In this document: piece after piece, positions 1 to 8,385 of the stretch
How positions within the stretch are numbered: the first letter of the stretch is position 1
Layout: every line of letters begins with the position of its first letter
DNA from: Pleurocapsales cyanobacterium LEGE 10410
Lineage (GTDB): Bacteria > Cyanobacteriota > Cyanobacteriia > Cyanobacteriales > Xenococcaceae
Direction of reading: 5' to 3'
Assembly (NCBI GenBank): GCA_015207195.1
Contig: JADEXJ010000049.1
Location: 1-37,954, forward strand
Length of the DNA: 37,954 nt
The notes under the pieces: generated by a model
Database searches by the model: none
What the model was told of the DNA's origin: nothing
The model's input: only the letters and a program-made list of their open reading frames with translations
Made by a program: the position numbers and the translations under genes

Positions 1-12
1 GGAGGTATACAA

Positions 13-1032
13 ATGGTAGATATATCGACAACTTATCTAGGATTAGAACTGCGATCGCCTTTGGTGGTTGGGGCTGCTGCACCTTTGACTGAAAATATCG
101 AAAATATCAAACGTCTAGAAGATGGAGGAGCATCGGCAGTAGTATTACATTCTCTGTTTGAAGAACAGTTATTGGAAGAACGCTACGCTCTGTATCATCA
201 TCTCACTCACAATGCAGAAAGCCATCCCGAAGCTCTTTCCTACTTTCCCGACCGAGAAGTCTTTCATGTTGGCTCTGAGGCTTACCTAGACCAAATCCGC
301 TATGCCAAAGAAAATGTAAATATCCCCATAATTGCCAGCCTCAATAGCTCTACCATCGGTAGCTGGGGTGACTATGCCCAGAAGATCGCACAGGCAGGCG
401 CAGATGCGATCGAACTAAATATCTATTACGTTCCCACAGATTTAACCATCACAGGAGAACAGATAGAACAAAATTATTTGGACATCGTTCGTACAGTTAC
501 CCGCTCTGTAAACCTCCCCGTAGCAGTTAAGCTCAGTCCCTTCTTTAGCAACATGGCAAACATGGCAAAACGTCTTAGCGACGTGGGAGCAAGCGGTTTG
601 GTATTATTTAACCGCTTTTATCAGCCAGATATCGACTTGGTAACCCTAGAAGCAGATCCCAATTTACTGCTTAGTAGCTCCAGAGAAATGCGCTTGCCAA
701 TGCGTTGGATTGCAATTTTGTATGGAACTATCCCCGTCGATTTTGCAGCCACTAGCGGTATTCATACCGCCCATGATGTTATCAAAATGATGATGGTCGG
801 CGCAAACGTTACCATGCTGGTTAGCGTCTTGCTCAAGCATGGCATTCAACAGCTACAAAAAATCGAACAAGACTTAATTGAGTGGCTAGAGGTTAACGAA
901 TACAGCTCAATTTCTCAACTACAGGGCAGCATGAGCCAGATGAACTGTCCCGATCCTAGTGTCTTTGAACGAGTGCAATATCTTAAAGCGGTACAGACTT
1001 ATCATCCTAAATTTAGATTGATTAGTCGTTAG
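13..1032 (+). CDS. Dihydroorotate dehydrogenase-like flavoprotein
   Basis: A 339-aa protein of the dihydroorotate/dihydropyrimidine dehydrogenase FMN-barrel family. The N-terminus (ISTTYLGLELRSPLVVGAAA) is the usual first strand of the barrel. GADAIELNIYY near residue 130 and a VKLSPF strand near 172 fit the FMN/substrate side. The C-terminal GANVTMLVSVLLKHG is the typical phosphate-binding end of the barrel. GGAGG at bases 1-5 is a good ribosome binding site for the ATG at 13. From general knowledge, this cyanobacterial subfamily is often next to pyruvate:ferredoxin oxidoreductase (nifJ) and is probably not the pyrimidine-pathway PyrD. Upstream DNA is outside the window, so that neighbour cannot be checked. 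Substrate unknown. Confidence 0.85.
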   Translation: MVDISTTYLGLELRSPLVVGAAAPLTENIENIKRLEDGGASAVVLHSLFEEQLLEERYALYHHLTHNAESHPEALSYFPDREVFHVGSEAYLDQIRYAKENVNIPIIASLNSSTIGSWGDYAQKIAQAGADAIELNIYYVPTDLTITGEQIEQNYLDIVRTVTRSVNLPVAVKLSPFFSNMANMAKRLSDVGASGLVLFNRFYQPDIDLVTLEADPNLLLSSSREMRLPMRWIAILYGTIPVDFAATSGIHTAHDVIKMMMVGANVTMLVSVLLKHGIQQLQKIEQDLIEWLEVNEYSSISQLQGSMSQMNCPDPSVFERVQYLKAVQTYHPKFRLISR

Positions 1033-1042
1033 GGGAGCCACC

Positions 1043-1099
1043 GCATATAGCGAAGTCCTAAAGGATACACTACGCTATGTATCCCTTTAGGGATGGCGA
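1043..1099. repeat. Palindromic TCCTAAAGGATAC repeat unit
   Basis: The arm TCCTAAAGGATAC (1056-1068) faces GTATCCCTTTAGGGA (1079-1093), so the region can fold back on itself. It shares its core with repeats at 12331, 20971, 23690, 24475 and 37188. It lies between the dehydrogenase-like gene and pfkA. It might act as a terminator, but there is no T-tract. Confidence 0.6.
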
Positions 1100-1157
1100 C
1101 GTTATTGGTCATTAGTCATTGGTTGTTAGTTGAAAATTTAACCCGTCAGAAAATGAT

Positions 1158-2306
1158 ATGAGTAAAAGAATTGGAATCCTTACCAGTGGTGGAGATTGCC
1201 CTGGCTTAAACGCGATTATTCGTGCTGTAGTTAAATGTGCCAGTCAAAAGGGATGGGAAGTCTATGGCATTCCTTACGGTACGGATGGTTTTTTACGATT
1301 GGAAGACGGCAAGTGTCATTCTCAAGATTTTGAGTTAAAGGCAAACTGTTACGAACTTCCTGGATTGCTTCATGGAATTGATATCTTACAGTTTCTCAGC
1401 GGGAGTATTTTAGGCTCGTTGAGTAAAGGCGATCCTGGAGATCGGGCGATCGCCCAAACTATCATTAAAGGCTATCAAGACTTGAAGCTCGATGCCCTAA
1501 TCGCCGTGGGTGGAGATGGCAGCATAGATATTATCTACGATCTGGCACAACAGGGACAATGGAATATTGTCGCTATTCCGAAGACTATTGATAATGACGT
1601 ACCTTTTACTGAAAGATCCGTCGGCTTTGATACGGCGTTAGACAAAGTAACATCTGCTCTCTACGATCTTACCTTTACTGCTGCCAGTCACGATCGCACT
1701 ATGATTGTGGAAGTTATGGGACGGGATGCGGGTCATTTGGCATTAGCTTCGGGGATTGCTGGTGGTGCGGATGTTATTTTGATTCCCGAACTGATTTCTA
1801 AAATAGATGAAGATTTGATTACCGATCTGTGCATCCGTATTGCCAAACTGCGTCAGTCGGGACGTAAGTTTTCCCTCATAGTCATTGCCGAAGGAGTCAA
1901 AAACCAGACAGGAGAAAGACAGAAGGCAATTAGTGACTATTTAGCACAGCAAATTGACCGCGTTAGCCATCAATTATGCTTGACCGATAAGCCAGAATTT
2001 TGCGACCTCGATAAAATTGAAACGCGATCGCTAATTTTAGGTCACATCCAGCGTAGCGGTACGCCGTCCTCCTACGATCGCCTTTTAGCTGCTACCTTTG
2101 CTAAAAAAGCCGTAGATTTAATTGCCGATGAGAAATACAACCAGCTTGTCGTCTGGCAAAATGGCACGGTTCAAATTGAGTCTTTGGATGAAGTTGTCAG
2201 CTATATCAAACAACGCCATCAATTAGGTATCTGTCCCAGTCCTGTCGATCCCAACGGCTTGCTAGTTCAAACAGCGCGATCGCTCGGTATTTATCTAGGG
2301 GTTTAG
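1158..2306 (+). CDS. pfkA: 6-phosphofructokinase
   Basis: Phosphorylates fructose 6-phosphate to fructose 1,6-bisphosphate in glycolysis. At 382 aa it belongs to the group A PFK family. Visible motifs are the nucleotide-binding loop [14 protein letters not shown] (residues 9-22), GGDGS near residue 118, the catalytic PKTIDND near 141, and the substrate loop [10 protein letters not shown] near 185. GGDGS (Gly where PPi enzymes have Asp) indicates nucleotide rather than PPi as phosphoryl donor. The Lys of PKTIDND, however, is the form seen in PPi-type and 'mixed' enzymes, so this is the mixed-motif subgroup common in cyanobacteria and actinobacteria. No strong ribosome binding site precedes the ATG. 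It lies just left of the nested transposons and may belong with the pyruvate kinase and acetate genes of this island. Confidence 0.93.
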   Translation: MSKRIGILTSGGDCPGLNAIIRAVVKCASQKGWEVYGIPYGTDGFLRLEDGKCHSQDFELKANCYELPGLLHGIDILQFLSGSILGSLSKGDPGDRAIAQTIIKGYQDLKLDALIAVGGDGSIDIIYDLAQQGQWNIVAIPKTIDNDVPFTERSVGFDTALDKVTSALYDLTFTAASHDRTMIVEVMGRDAGHLALASGIAGGADVILIPELISKIDEDLITDLCIRIAKLRQSGRKFSLIVIAEGVKNQTGERQKAISDYLAQQIDRVSHQLCLTDKPEFCDLDKIETRSLILGHIQRSGTPSSYDRLLAATFAKKAVDLIADEKYNQLVVWQNGTVQIESLDEVVSYIKQRHQLGICPSPVDPNGLLVQTARSLGIYLGV

Positions 2307-2413
2307 CTCGATCAAATTTAGATGTATTGAGTCGGCACGAACCAACTGCTGCTAAACTACGTTGGAGATAACTTTAAGATCGCGATCTAGGCGATCGCCT
2401 CAAAATTCTGCTG

Positions 2414-2474
2414 GGCGTTGCGACAGCAAACGGACAAAAAACAACGCTGGACGTATAATCAGAATTATTTAACT
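2414..2474 (+). repeat. Left terminal inverted repeat, outer transposon
   Basis: Begins GGCGTTGCGACAGC and matches the reverse complement of 11358-11418 over 61 bp with one mismatch (C against T at 2460). The match ends outward at 2414; base 2413 differs from the right flank. Confidence 0.92.
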
Positions 2475-2490
2475 TAAATTAGCATATATT

Positions 2491-2594
2491 CAACTGTGTA
2501 TATAAGTTCACTTGTACGTCGAGTTTTGCCCAACTGAACGTATAATTAAGAGAAATTAGCACTATTATCGACGGAAAAACTAAGCGTATAATTA
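2491..2594 (+). other. Candidate TnpI resolution site (IR1-IR2 core plus DR1, DR2)
   Basis: Four related ~17-18 bp motifs lie between the outer left repeat and tnpI. IR1 is 2491-2507 (CAACTGTGTATATAAGT). IR2 is 2510-2526 on the other strand (AAACTCGACGTACAAGT). DR1 is 2531-2548 (CAACTGAACGTATAATTA). DR2 is 2577-2594 (AAACTAAGCGTATAATTA, 15 of 18 identical to DR1). An inverted pair followed by two direct copies is the known layout of the Tn4430 internal resolution site, where TnpI acts on the inverted core. Function is inferred from layout and position. Confidence 0.65.
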
Positions 2595-2601
2595 CGCGCC
2601 C

Positions 2602-2650
2602 ATGCCATCTACATCTGAAGTTGCCGAAAATACAAAAGACTCGATTAATT
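2602..2650 (+). pseudogene. tnpI: 5' fragment of outer tnpI recombinase gene
   Basis: Starting at the ATG at 2602 this encodes MPSTSEVAENTKDSIN and the first base of codon 17, then is cut by the inner transposon at 2651. Deleting 2651-7504 joins base 2650 to 7505 in frame (TAT codon), giving a 305-aa recombinase. The fragment retains the original start codon and lies just after DR2 of the candidate resolution site. Confidence 0.85.
2646..2650 (+). repeat. Target site duplication TAATT, left copy
   Basis: TAATT directly before the inner left repeat; the same five bases follow the inner right repeat at 7500-7504. Five bp is the standard duplication length for Tn3-family insertion. Confidence 0.92.
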
Positions 2651-2719
2651 GGGGTAAAACTAGCGAAGCTGTCACCAGGGGCAATCTAGCCCGAAACCCA
2701 TGCCCCATAAGCATTTCAA
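2651..2719 (+). repeat. Left terminal inverted repeat, inner transposon
   Basis: Starts GGGGTAAAACTAGCGAAG and matches the reverse complement of 7431-7499 with about five mismatches in 69 bp. It contains an inner GGGGCA / TGCCCC dyad. Confidence 0.92.
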
Positions 2720-2735
2720 TCACACATTTTTTATG

Positions 2736-3314
2736 CTAACTCCATAATCCTTCAAATCTAGCTGCCGATAGCTGTGTATACCTAACAGTATTCTGAATAT
2801 TGGCATGACCGAGATAATCCTGAATAGTTCTCGTATCCACTCCTTTATTCGCCAGATAATAGCCACAAGCATGACGAAGCAAATGAGCATGAATCACAAA
2901 ATCAAAACCTGCCAGTAATCCAGCTTGATGAACAATGTGACTGATAGTTCTCTCGCTCAAAGGAGTGTGGCGATTGCCATTAAACACAAACGATGAAGGT
3001 GCATAATCTCTTTTCAGTCTTTTTAAAGCCCTCATCTCATCACCCTGAAGTGGATGACGACCAGAACGAGAACCTTTGATGCGTCTAATGTAAATTGTTC
3101 CTTCTTTTAAATCTACGTCTGACCATCGCAAACGAGCAGCTTCAGTTCGTCTCAATCCATGACGATAAATTATCAAAATCAGAACGGAATTTCTGTAGGA
3201 ATACCATCCACCTTTACTTTTCACTGCCTCAATCAACAATTTAACTTCAGAAGCAGTAAGATGGTCGCGAGAAGTTTTGCAGCTTTCAGTGCTTGGGGCA
3301 GTCAAAGTAGTCAT
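2736..3314 (-). CDS. Short (FimB/FimE-like) tyrosine recombinase
   Basis: A 192-aa phage-integrase-family recombinase that is essentially only the catalytic domain. The first catalytic Arg is in IYRHGLRRTEAARLRW (near residue 54), a beta-strand Lys in IRRIKGSRSGRH, the HxxR box in HAHLLRHACG, and the final His/Tyr box in YLGHANIQNTVRYTQ. It lacks the N-terminal SAM-like core-binding domain of XerC/D, as in FimB/FimE-type proteins of about 200 aa. GAGAGAGGG lies upstream of the ATG at 3314. Inside the inner transposon it occupies the position of a co-integrate resolvase, which is its likely role. The unrelated length and sequence of the outer TnpI show two independent resolution systems. Confidence 0.88.
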   Translation of the reverse strand: MTTLTAPSTESCKTSRDHLTASEVKLLIEAVKSKGGWYSYRNSVLILIIYRHGLRRTEAARLRWSDVDLKEGTIYIRRIKGSRSGRHPLQGDEMRALKRLKRDYAPSSFVFNGNRHTPLSERTISHIVHQAGLLAGFDFVIHAHLLRHACGYYLANKGVDTRTIQDYLGHANIQNTVRYTQLSAARFEGLWS

Positions 3315-3413
3315 CGCCAGCCCTCTCTCAAAGTTTTGTTATGCCTTCATTGTAGAAAAGGTTAAAAGAATTGAATCAGCTACTTTTGCAGTCTCTGGTT
3401 AGAAGCTGCAATA

Positions 3414-4469
3414 TTATCTTAATGGAGGCTGAATAGAAAAAGGGGCTAAAGCTGGACAATAATAGTTGGCAATTTCTTTTGCAATCGCATCAGGACGAAT
3501 AATTTTATCAAGATTGCAAAATAAAATAACGGTGAGGCGATCGTCGATAAAGCGGGTTATATTGCTAGCAAATCCCACAATCGATCCGTTATGAGCGACA
3601 ACACGTTTATTTTGGTAATCGGGCATGAACCATCCTAAACCCGCCCTCAAATATCCAGCATATCTTTCGGGTTGCCAAATCTTTCTAGATGAAGGAGGAT
3701 GATGTGTCCACATTAAATCAAGTGTCGATTGTTGTAATGATGTAGGATTGCATAACTCTCGTTCGTATTTCACCATATCTTCGATACTTGATAGCTGTCC
3801 GCCAGCAGAAAAAGTTACCGAAGGACTATAGTAAGGTTTGTTGATTAATTTATCTTTGTGCAAATGATAACCAGAAGAACGGTGAGGTACTATTTCGTTA
3901 GGATTATTCATTCTGGTAGCAGTCATATTTAAAGGCTTAAACAAACGCTCCTGCATCAAATCGGCGTAGGATTTGCCTGTTATCTGCTGAAGCATCATGC
4001 CTAACAGATAATAACCAGTATTGTCATAACTAGAATATTCTCCTGGCTGAAACATCAGAGGTAAATCTCTTACCAAGTCGATAATCTCTGTTTGAGATAA
4101 CCGATAGCGAATAACATCCGTCCAGTAATTGTCTACTTCTGTATAGCTAGGAAGTCCAGATTGATGAGATAATATATGTCTTACCGTTACTGAATGCCAG
4201 GCTTGAGGTAAATTATCTAGATATTCAGCGATCGCTCTATCCAATTCGATGACCCTTTCTTCCACCAACATCATCACCACAGAAGCAGTAAATGTTTTGC
4301 CTACTGAAGCAACCTCATAAACTGTCTTTTCTGTTGCAGGAACAGAATGCTCCAAATTAGCAATTCCATAACCTTTTACCAGTAACGGTTTACCTTCTTT
4401 GACAACCGCAACAGACATACCTGGTATCTGCTTTTCGGTCATTACATTTTGAATATACTCATCAATCAT
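3414..4469 (-). CDS. Beta-lactamase-family serine hydrolase (transposon cargo)
   Basis: A 351-aa member of the class C beta-lactamase / D-Ala-D-Ala carboxypeptidase / esterase fold. The nucleophile motif is SVGK (SxxK) near residue 56, in VYEVASVGKTFTA. The second motif YDNTGYYLLG near residue 149 gives the Tyr and Asn, and HNGSIVGF near residue 298 is the HxG motif. No signal peptide is visible: the protein starts MIDEYIQNVMTEKQ and enters the fold directly. Periplasmic beta-lactamases normally have an export signal, so a cytoplasmic esterase or peptidase role is as likely as antibiotic resistance. It is the only cargo gene of the inner Tn3-family element and is divergent from tnpA. Confidence 0.85.
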   Translation of the reverse strand: MIDEYIQNVMTEKQIPGMSVAVVKEGKPLLVKGYGIANLEHSVPATEKTVYEVASVGKTFTASVVMMLVEERVIELDRAIAEYLDNLPQAWHSVTVRHILSHQSGLPSYTEVDNYWTDVIRYRLSQTEIIDLVRDLPLMFQPGEYSSYDNTGYYLLGMMLQQITGKSYADLMQERLFKPLNMTATRMNNPNEIVPHRSSGYHLHKDKLINKPYYSPSVTFSAGGQLSSIEDMVKYERELCNPTSLQQSTLDLMWTHHPPSSRKIWQPERYAGYLRAGLGWFMPDYQNKRVVAHNGSIVGFASNITRFIDDRLTVILFCNLDKIIRPDAIAKEIANYYCPALAPFSIQPPLR

Positions 4470-4572
4470 GGTTAATCGATTAATCTTCGTAGTAGTGGGT
4501 AAGATAGTCAGGAATACTGTGCGTTTTATTTAGTTTAAGTTTGAATTATTATTCAGTAGTAAACAAGATAAT

Positions 4573-4598
4573 GAGAGATAGTAAACACAATATCTCTC
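4573..4598 (+). promoter_or_regulatory. Perfect 8-bp dyad just before inner tnpA start
   Basis: GAGAGATA (4573-4580) and TATCTCTC (4591-4598) are perfect complements around a 10-base spacer and end four bases before the tnpA ATG at 4603. No clear Shine-Dalgarno sequence is present, so a hairpin here could limit translation, or the dyad could bind a recombinase or repressor. Confidence 0.45.
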
Positions 4599-4602
4599 GT
4601 AA

Positions 4603-7422
4603 ATGAAACGCTCCTGGCAACCAGAAGAATTAATCGAACATTGGACACTGATTCCCATTGAATTAAATCTCTTAACCAAGAAAACAGCTACGAATCGCTT
4701 GGGAATAGCTTTATTACTTAAATATTTTCAGTACGAAGGTAAATTCCCCACATCTAAAGCTGACATTCCCCGTGATGTAGTTCGTTACGTTGCTCAATTA
4801 TTAAAGCTTTCTCCTGACAGATTCGATAATTATGATTGGCAAGGGCGAACCATCAAAGCCCACCGCGCCATTATTCGTGACTTTCTTGGTATCACCGAAG
4901 CAACAGTTAAAGATGCTGAAGAGCTTACGACATGGTTAGAAACCCAAGTATTGGCATACGATCTCAAACCTGAATCTCTCGAAATAGCAGCATCAGAACG
5001 TTTGCACCATCTCAAGATAGAACCTCCTACTCAAGAGCGACTACAACGCATTGTCCGTTCGGCTATTCGGCGTTTTGAAGATGGTTTTTGTGAAAAGACT
5101 TTTCAACAGCTACCATTACCAGTCCGTACCAAGTTAGACGAGCTATTAAAAACCGCTCCAGAGACTGATAACTCAGAAGAATCAGAAGAAACGAAAAATA
5201 CTGCTCCTCATAATACTCCTTCTCCTCTAGCTATTCTCAAAAGCGACCCAGGACGCATTGGTTTAGATAGCTTAATCTCCGAAGCTGCAAAGTTAGAACA
5301 ACTGCGCCAATTAGAATTACCAACTAACCTATTTGAGGGAATTTCCAATAAAGTTCTGCAAATCTACAAACAGCGAGTTGCTGTTGAACCACCAAGAGAA
5401 CTACGCCGTCACCCAGATAGCCGTCGGTACACTCTACTGTCTGCTTTCTGTTGGCTGAGAACTCAAGAAATCACCGATAAGAAGGAAGTAATTTATCCAG
5501 TTGTGGGCGAAACCACCTTGAAGAATCTGGTGCGGGAATTCAAATCAACGGGAACGGCATACAAGGAAAAGGTTTACACCGTTATGCGTTCTTCCTATGG
5601 CAATCACTATCGACGGATGCTGCCCTTTCTACTTAATCTTCTAGAATTTCGCTCCAACAATGAGATACACAAACCCGTCATTGAAGCCTTAGAGTTACTG
5701 AAAAAGTACATTGGCAGTCGGGAAAGATATTACGATGAAACGGAAAATGTTCCGACAGACGGGATTATTGGAGCTAGTTTATCAGAACTGATTTTAGAAA
5801 CCAAAGATGACGGCAGCGTTAAAATTAACCGCATCAACTACGAACTAGCAGTTCTTCAAGCTTTGCGGGATGGACTGCGGTGCAAAGAAATTTGGGTCGT
5901 CGGAGCAAATCGCTATCGTAACCCAGAAGAAGACTTACCCACTGACTTTGAGCAACAAAAAGAAGCCTATTATCAAGCACTTCAACAACCAGAAGATGTC
6001 GAAGCATTTATTAGTAATCTTCAGCAACAGATGACGAATGGCTTGGCAGAACTAGATCGAGGAATACCCAAGAACGATCCAGTAAAAATTCTCACTAAGA
6101 ACAACGGTTGGATTAAATTATCTCCTTTTACTGCTTTGCCCGAACCCTTGAATTTAAAACGCCTCAAGAAAGAAATTGAGCAGCGTTGGTCGATGACTAG
6201 TTTGCTGGATATGCTCAAGGAAACCGATCTACGAATCAACTTTACCAAGCATTTCAGAAGTGTTTCTAGTCGAGAAAACCTTAACCCCAAAGTATTACAA
6301 AAACGCTTGCTAATTGACCTCTATGGCTTAGGGACAAATACAGGCATCAAACGTTTGAGCTTAGGTGAATTAGGAGAAAAATATCAAGATTTACTCTATG
6401 TCAGACGTAAATTTATCCATAAGTCACAGCTAAGAAATGCCATTGCTGAGATTATTAATGCCACTTTTGCAGCCAAACTGCCTCAGATATGGGGAGAAGG
6501 CACAACCACTTGTGCCAGTGACTCCAAAAAGTTTGGGGCTTGGGATCAGAATCTAATGACTGAATGGCATATTCGCTATGGTGGCAGAGGAGTCATGATC
6601 TATTGGCACGTTGATAAGAATTCGGCTTGTATTTATTCCCAATTAAAGACCTGTTCTAGTAGCGAAGTGGCAGCCATGATTGAAGGTTTATTGCGTCACT
6701 GTACCAATATGAAAGTAGAGAAGAATTATGTTGACAGTCACGGACAGTCTGAAGTCGCTTTCGCCTTCACTCATCTGTTGGGATTTAATCTAATGCCCCG
6801 ACTTAAAGCGATTCACAAACAAAAATTGTATCTCCCTTCAACTGGTCAAAGTAATGCCTATCCTAATTTGAAACCAATTCTGAGTCGTTCAATTAATTGG
6901 GATTTAATTCGTCAACAGTATGACCAAATGATTAAATATGCGACGGCTTTGAGATTGGGTACAGCAGAAACAGAAGCCATACTCAAGCGATTTACTCGTT
7001 CAAATTTGAGCCATCCAACCTATCGTGCTTTAGCTGAATTGGGCAAAGTCATCAAAACTATTTTCTTATGTAAATATTTACATTCAGAAGCACTACGTCG
7101 GGAAGTTAATGAATCGCTAAATGTTGTGGAGAGTTGGAATAATGCCAATGGATTTATCTTCTTTGGTAAAGGGAAGGAAATAGCGACTAATCGCATGGAA
7201 GACCAAGAGGTAGCTATTTTATCTTTGCACCTATTACAGTCATGTTTGGTGTACGTGAATACGCTCATGATTCAGGATGTGCTATCTGAACCTGAGTGGA
7301 TGAATATAATGAAACCCGATGATTTGAGGGCATTGACACCTCTGATTTGGAGTCATGTTAATCCTTATGGTACTTTCCGCTTGAATCTTGATGAGAGGTT
7401 GCCAATTCAGATTGCTGCTTAA
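4603..7422 (+). CDS. tnpA: Tn3-family transposase TnpA (inner element)
   Basis: A 939-aa DDE transposase, near the ~1000-aa family norm. The N-terminal DUF4158-type DNA-binding region covers roughly the first 170 residues. The C-terminal catalytic part has the first Asp at about residue 640 (CASDSKKF), the second Asp at about 711 ([14 protein letters not shown]) and the Glu near 866-869 ([15 protein letters not shown]). The C-terminal [12 protein letters not shown] signature is also typical. It drives replicative transposition of the inner element by acting on the ~69-bp ends. The stop codon is 8 bases from the right inverted repeat. The gene appears intact. Confidence 0.95.
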   Translation: MKRSWQPEELIEHWTLIPIELNLLTKKTATNRLGIALLLKYFQYEGKFPTSKADIPRDVVRYVAQLLKLSPDRFDNYDWQGRTIKAHRAIIRDFLGITEATVKDAEELTTWLETQVLAYDLKPESLEIAASERLHHLKIEPPTQERLQRIVRSAIRRFEDGFCEKTFQQLPLPVRTKLDELLKTAPETDNSEESEETKNTAPHNTPSPLAILKSDPGRIGLDSLISEAAKLEQLRQLELPTNLFEGISNKVLQIYKQRVAVEPPRELRRHPDSRRYTLLSAFCWLRTQEITDKKEVIYPVVGETTLKNLVREFKSTGTAYKEKVYTVMRSSYGNHYRRMLPFLLNLLEFRSNNEIHKPVIEALELLKKYIGSRERYYDETENVPTDGIIGASLSELILETKDDGSVKINRINYELAVLQALRDGLRCKEIWVVGANRYRNPEEDLPTDFEQQKEAYYQALQQPEDVEAFISNLQQQMTNGLAELDRGIPKNDPVKILTKNNGWIKLSPFTALPEPLNLKRLKKEIEQRWSMTSLLDMLKETDLRINFTKHFRSVSSRENLNPKVLQKRLLIDLYGLGTNTGIKRLSLGELGEKYQDLLYVRRKFIHKSQLRNAIAEIINATFAAKLPQIWGEGTTTCASDSKKFGAWDQNLMTEWHIRYGGRGVMIYWHVDKNSACIYSQLKTCSSSEVAAMIEGLLRHCTNMKVEKNYVDSHGQSEVAFAFTHLLGFNLMPRLKAIHKQKLYLPSTGQSNAYPNLKPILSRSINWDLIRQQYDQMIKYATALRLGTAETEAILKRFTRSNLSHPTYRALAELGKVIKTIFLCKYLHSEALRREVNESLNVVESWNNANGFIFFGKGKEIATNRMEDQEVAILSLHLLQSCLVYVNTLMIQDVLSEPEWMNIMKPDDLRALTPLIWSHVNPYGTFRLNLDERLPIQIAA

Positions 7423-7430
7423 TTACGATT

Positions 7431-7499
7431 TTGAAGTGCTTATGGGGCAAAGGTTTCAGGCTAGATTGCCCCTGGTGACAGCTTCGCTAGTTTCACCCC
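7431..7499 (-). repeat. Right terminal inverted repeat, inner transposon
   Basis: Reverse complement of the left repeat with about five mismatches, ending in CACCCC at 7499. TAATT (7500-7504) follows directly. Confidence 0.92.
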
Positions 7500-7504
7500 T
7501 AATT
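7500..7504 (+). repeat. Target site duplication TAATT, right copy
   Basis: Direct repeat of 2646-2650 immediately outside the right end of the inner transposon. Confidence 0.92.
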
Positions 7505-8373
7505 ATCGAGGTAATTTCGCGCAGTTTCTCATCGAATCAGAACGGAGTGCTTACACAATTAAAAACTATCTCTGCGATTTAGATAGTTTTGCCCTGTGGT
7601 TAAAATCCAAGGGCAACAGAGATTTTACTCCTGAATTAATTACGCCAACTGATCTAAGAGAATACAAACACTATTTAGACGAAACACTACAGTTAAAACC
7701 GAAAACCATTAATCGTAAGCTCTCCAGCCTCCGCAGCTTCCTCAATTGGGCGGGAATTGAAGGCTATTTTCCAGACAATCGTTTACCCCACATTCCCCAA
7801 CCGATAAAAGAACAAACTTCAGCACCCAAATGGTTGGATAGACTATCTCAATACGATCTGTATCGCATCGTCGAAAAAGGTAGAAAAACTAGAGACATCG
7901 CGATCGTCAAATTACTACTCAATACGGGATTGAGAGTTTCCGAACTCTGCGCTTTAACCTGGAAAGATATCAGAATTACTGCCAAAAAAGGACGCTTGAG
8001 CGTCAATCATGGCAAAGGTGCAAAAAGAAGAACTATTCCCCTGAATAAAGATGCGCGGTCTGTCTTAGTAGAACTGGGATATCACAATTCCAAAGATTCT
8101 GACAAACGAGTATTTATCGGTCAAAGAGGAGCAATGACTCCTAGAGGCATTGAAAGTACCCTCAAAAAATACGTTAAACAAACCGATTTAGAAGGAGTAT
8201 CGCCCCATCAACTCCGACATACATTCTGTAAAAATCTCATTGATGCAGGAGTGAGTTTAGAAAAAGTCGCGACTTTAGCAGGACATGACAATCTAGAAAC
8301 TACCCGCCGTTACTGCACTCCCAGCGAGCAAGATTTAGCAGCAGCCGTAGAACTAATTGGGGAGGAGGATTAA
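7505..8373 (+). pseudogene. tnpI: TnpI/Xer-like tyrosine recombinase, 3' part, interrupted by transposon
   Basis: Continues in frame from the 2602-2650 fragment. The N-terminal core-binding domain starts NYRGNFAQFLIESE and runs through a SFLNWAG segment. The catalytic domain carries Arg in LLNTGLRVSEL, the HxxR box HQLRHTFCKN and the box LAGHDNLETTRRYC. The reconstructed protein is 305 aa, the XerC/D size. After the insertion the frame is open only from 7465 and has no standard start before the ATG at 7834. That start could yield a 179-aa catalytic-domain-only protein. Full function is probably lost, although a FimB-like short form is conceivable because the inner element's own recombinase is just as short. 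Confidence 0.85.
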
Positions 8374-8385
8374 CACTGTAAAAAG

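Larger units (their letters stand above)
2651..7499. mobile_element. Tn3-family transposon with serine hydrolase cargo (inner element)
   Basis: A 4849-bp element with ~69-bp inverted repeats starting GGGG, as is common in the Tn3 family. It is flanked by the 5-bp direct repeat TAATT. It carries a short tyrosine recombinase (2736-3314, minus), a beta-lactamase-fold serine hydrolase (3414-4469, minus) and TnpA (4603-7422, plus). It interrupts codon 17 of the outer element's tnpI. Intact ends, a perfect duplication and open reading frames suggest a fairly recent insertion. Confidence 0.93.

Noticed and set aside
1043-1099. Rho-independent terminator after the first gene
   Set aside because: The dyad has no T-tract and is shared with other loci as a dispersed repeat.
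2414-2474. Outer transposon with normal 5-bp target duplication
   Set aside because: TGCTG and TAGAC do not match at any shift of one or two bases around the ends.
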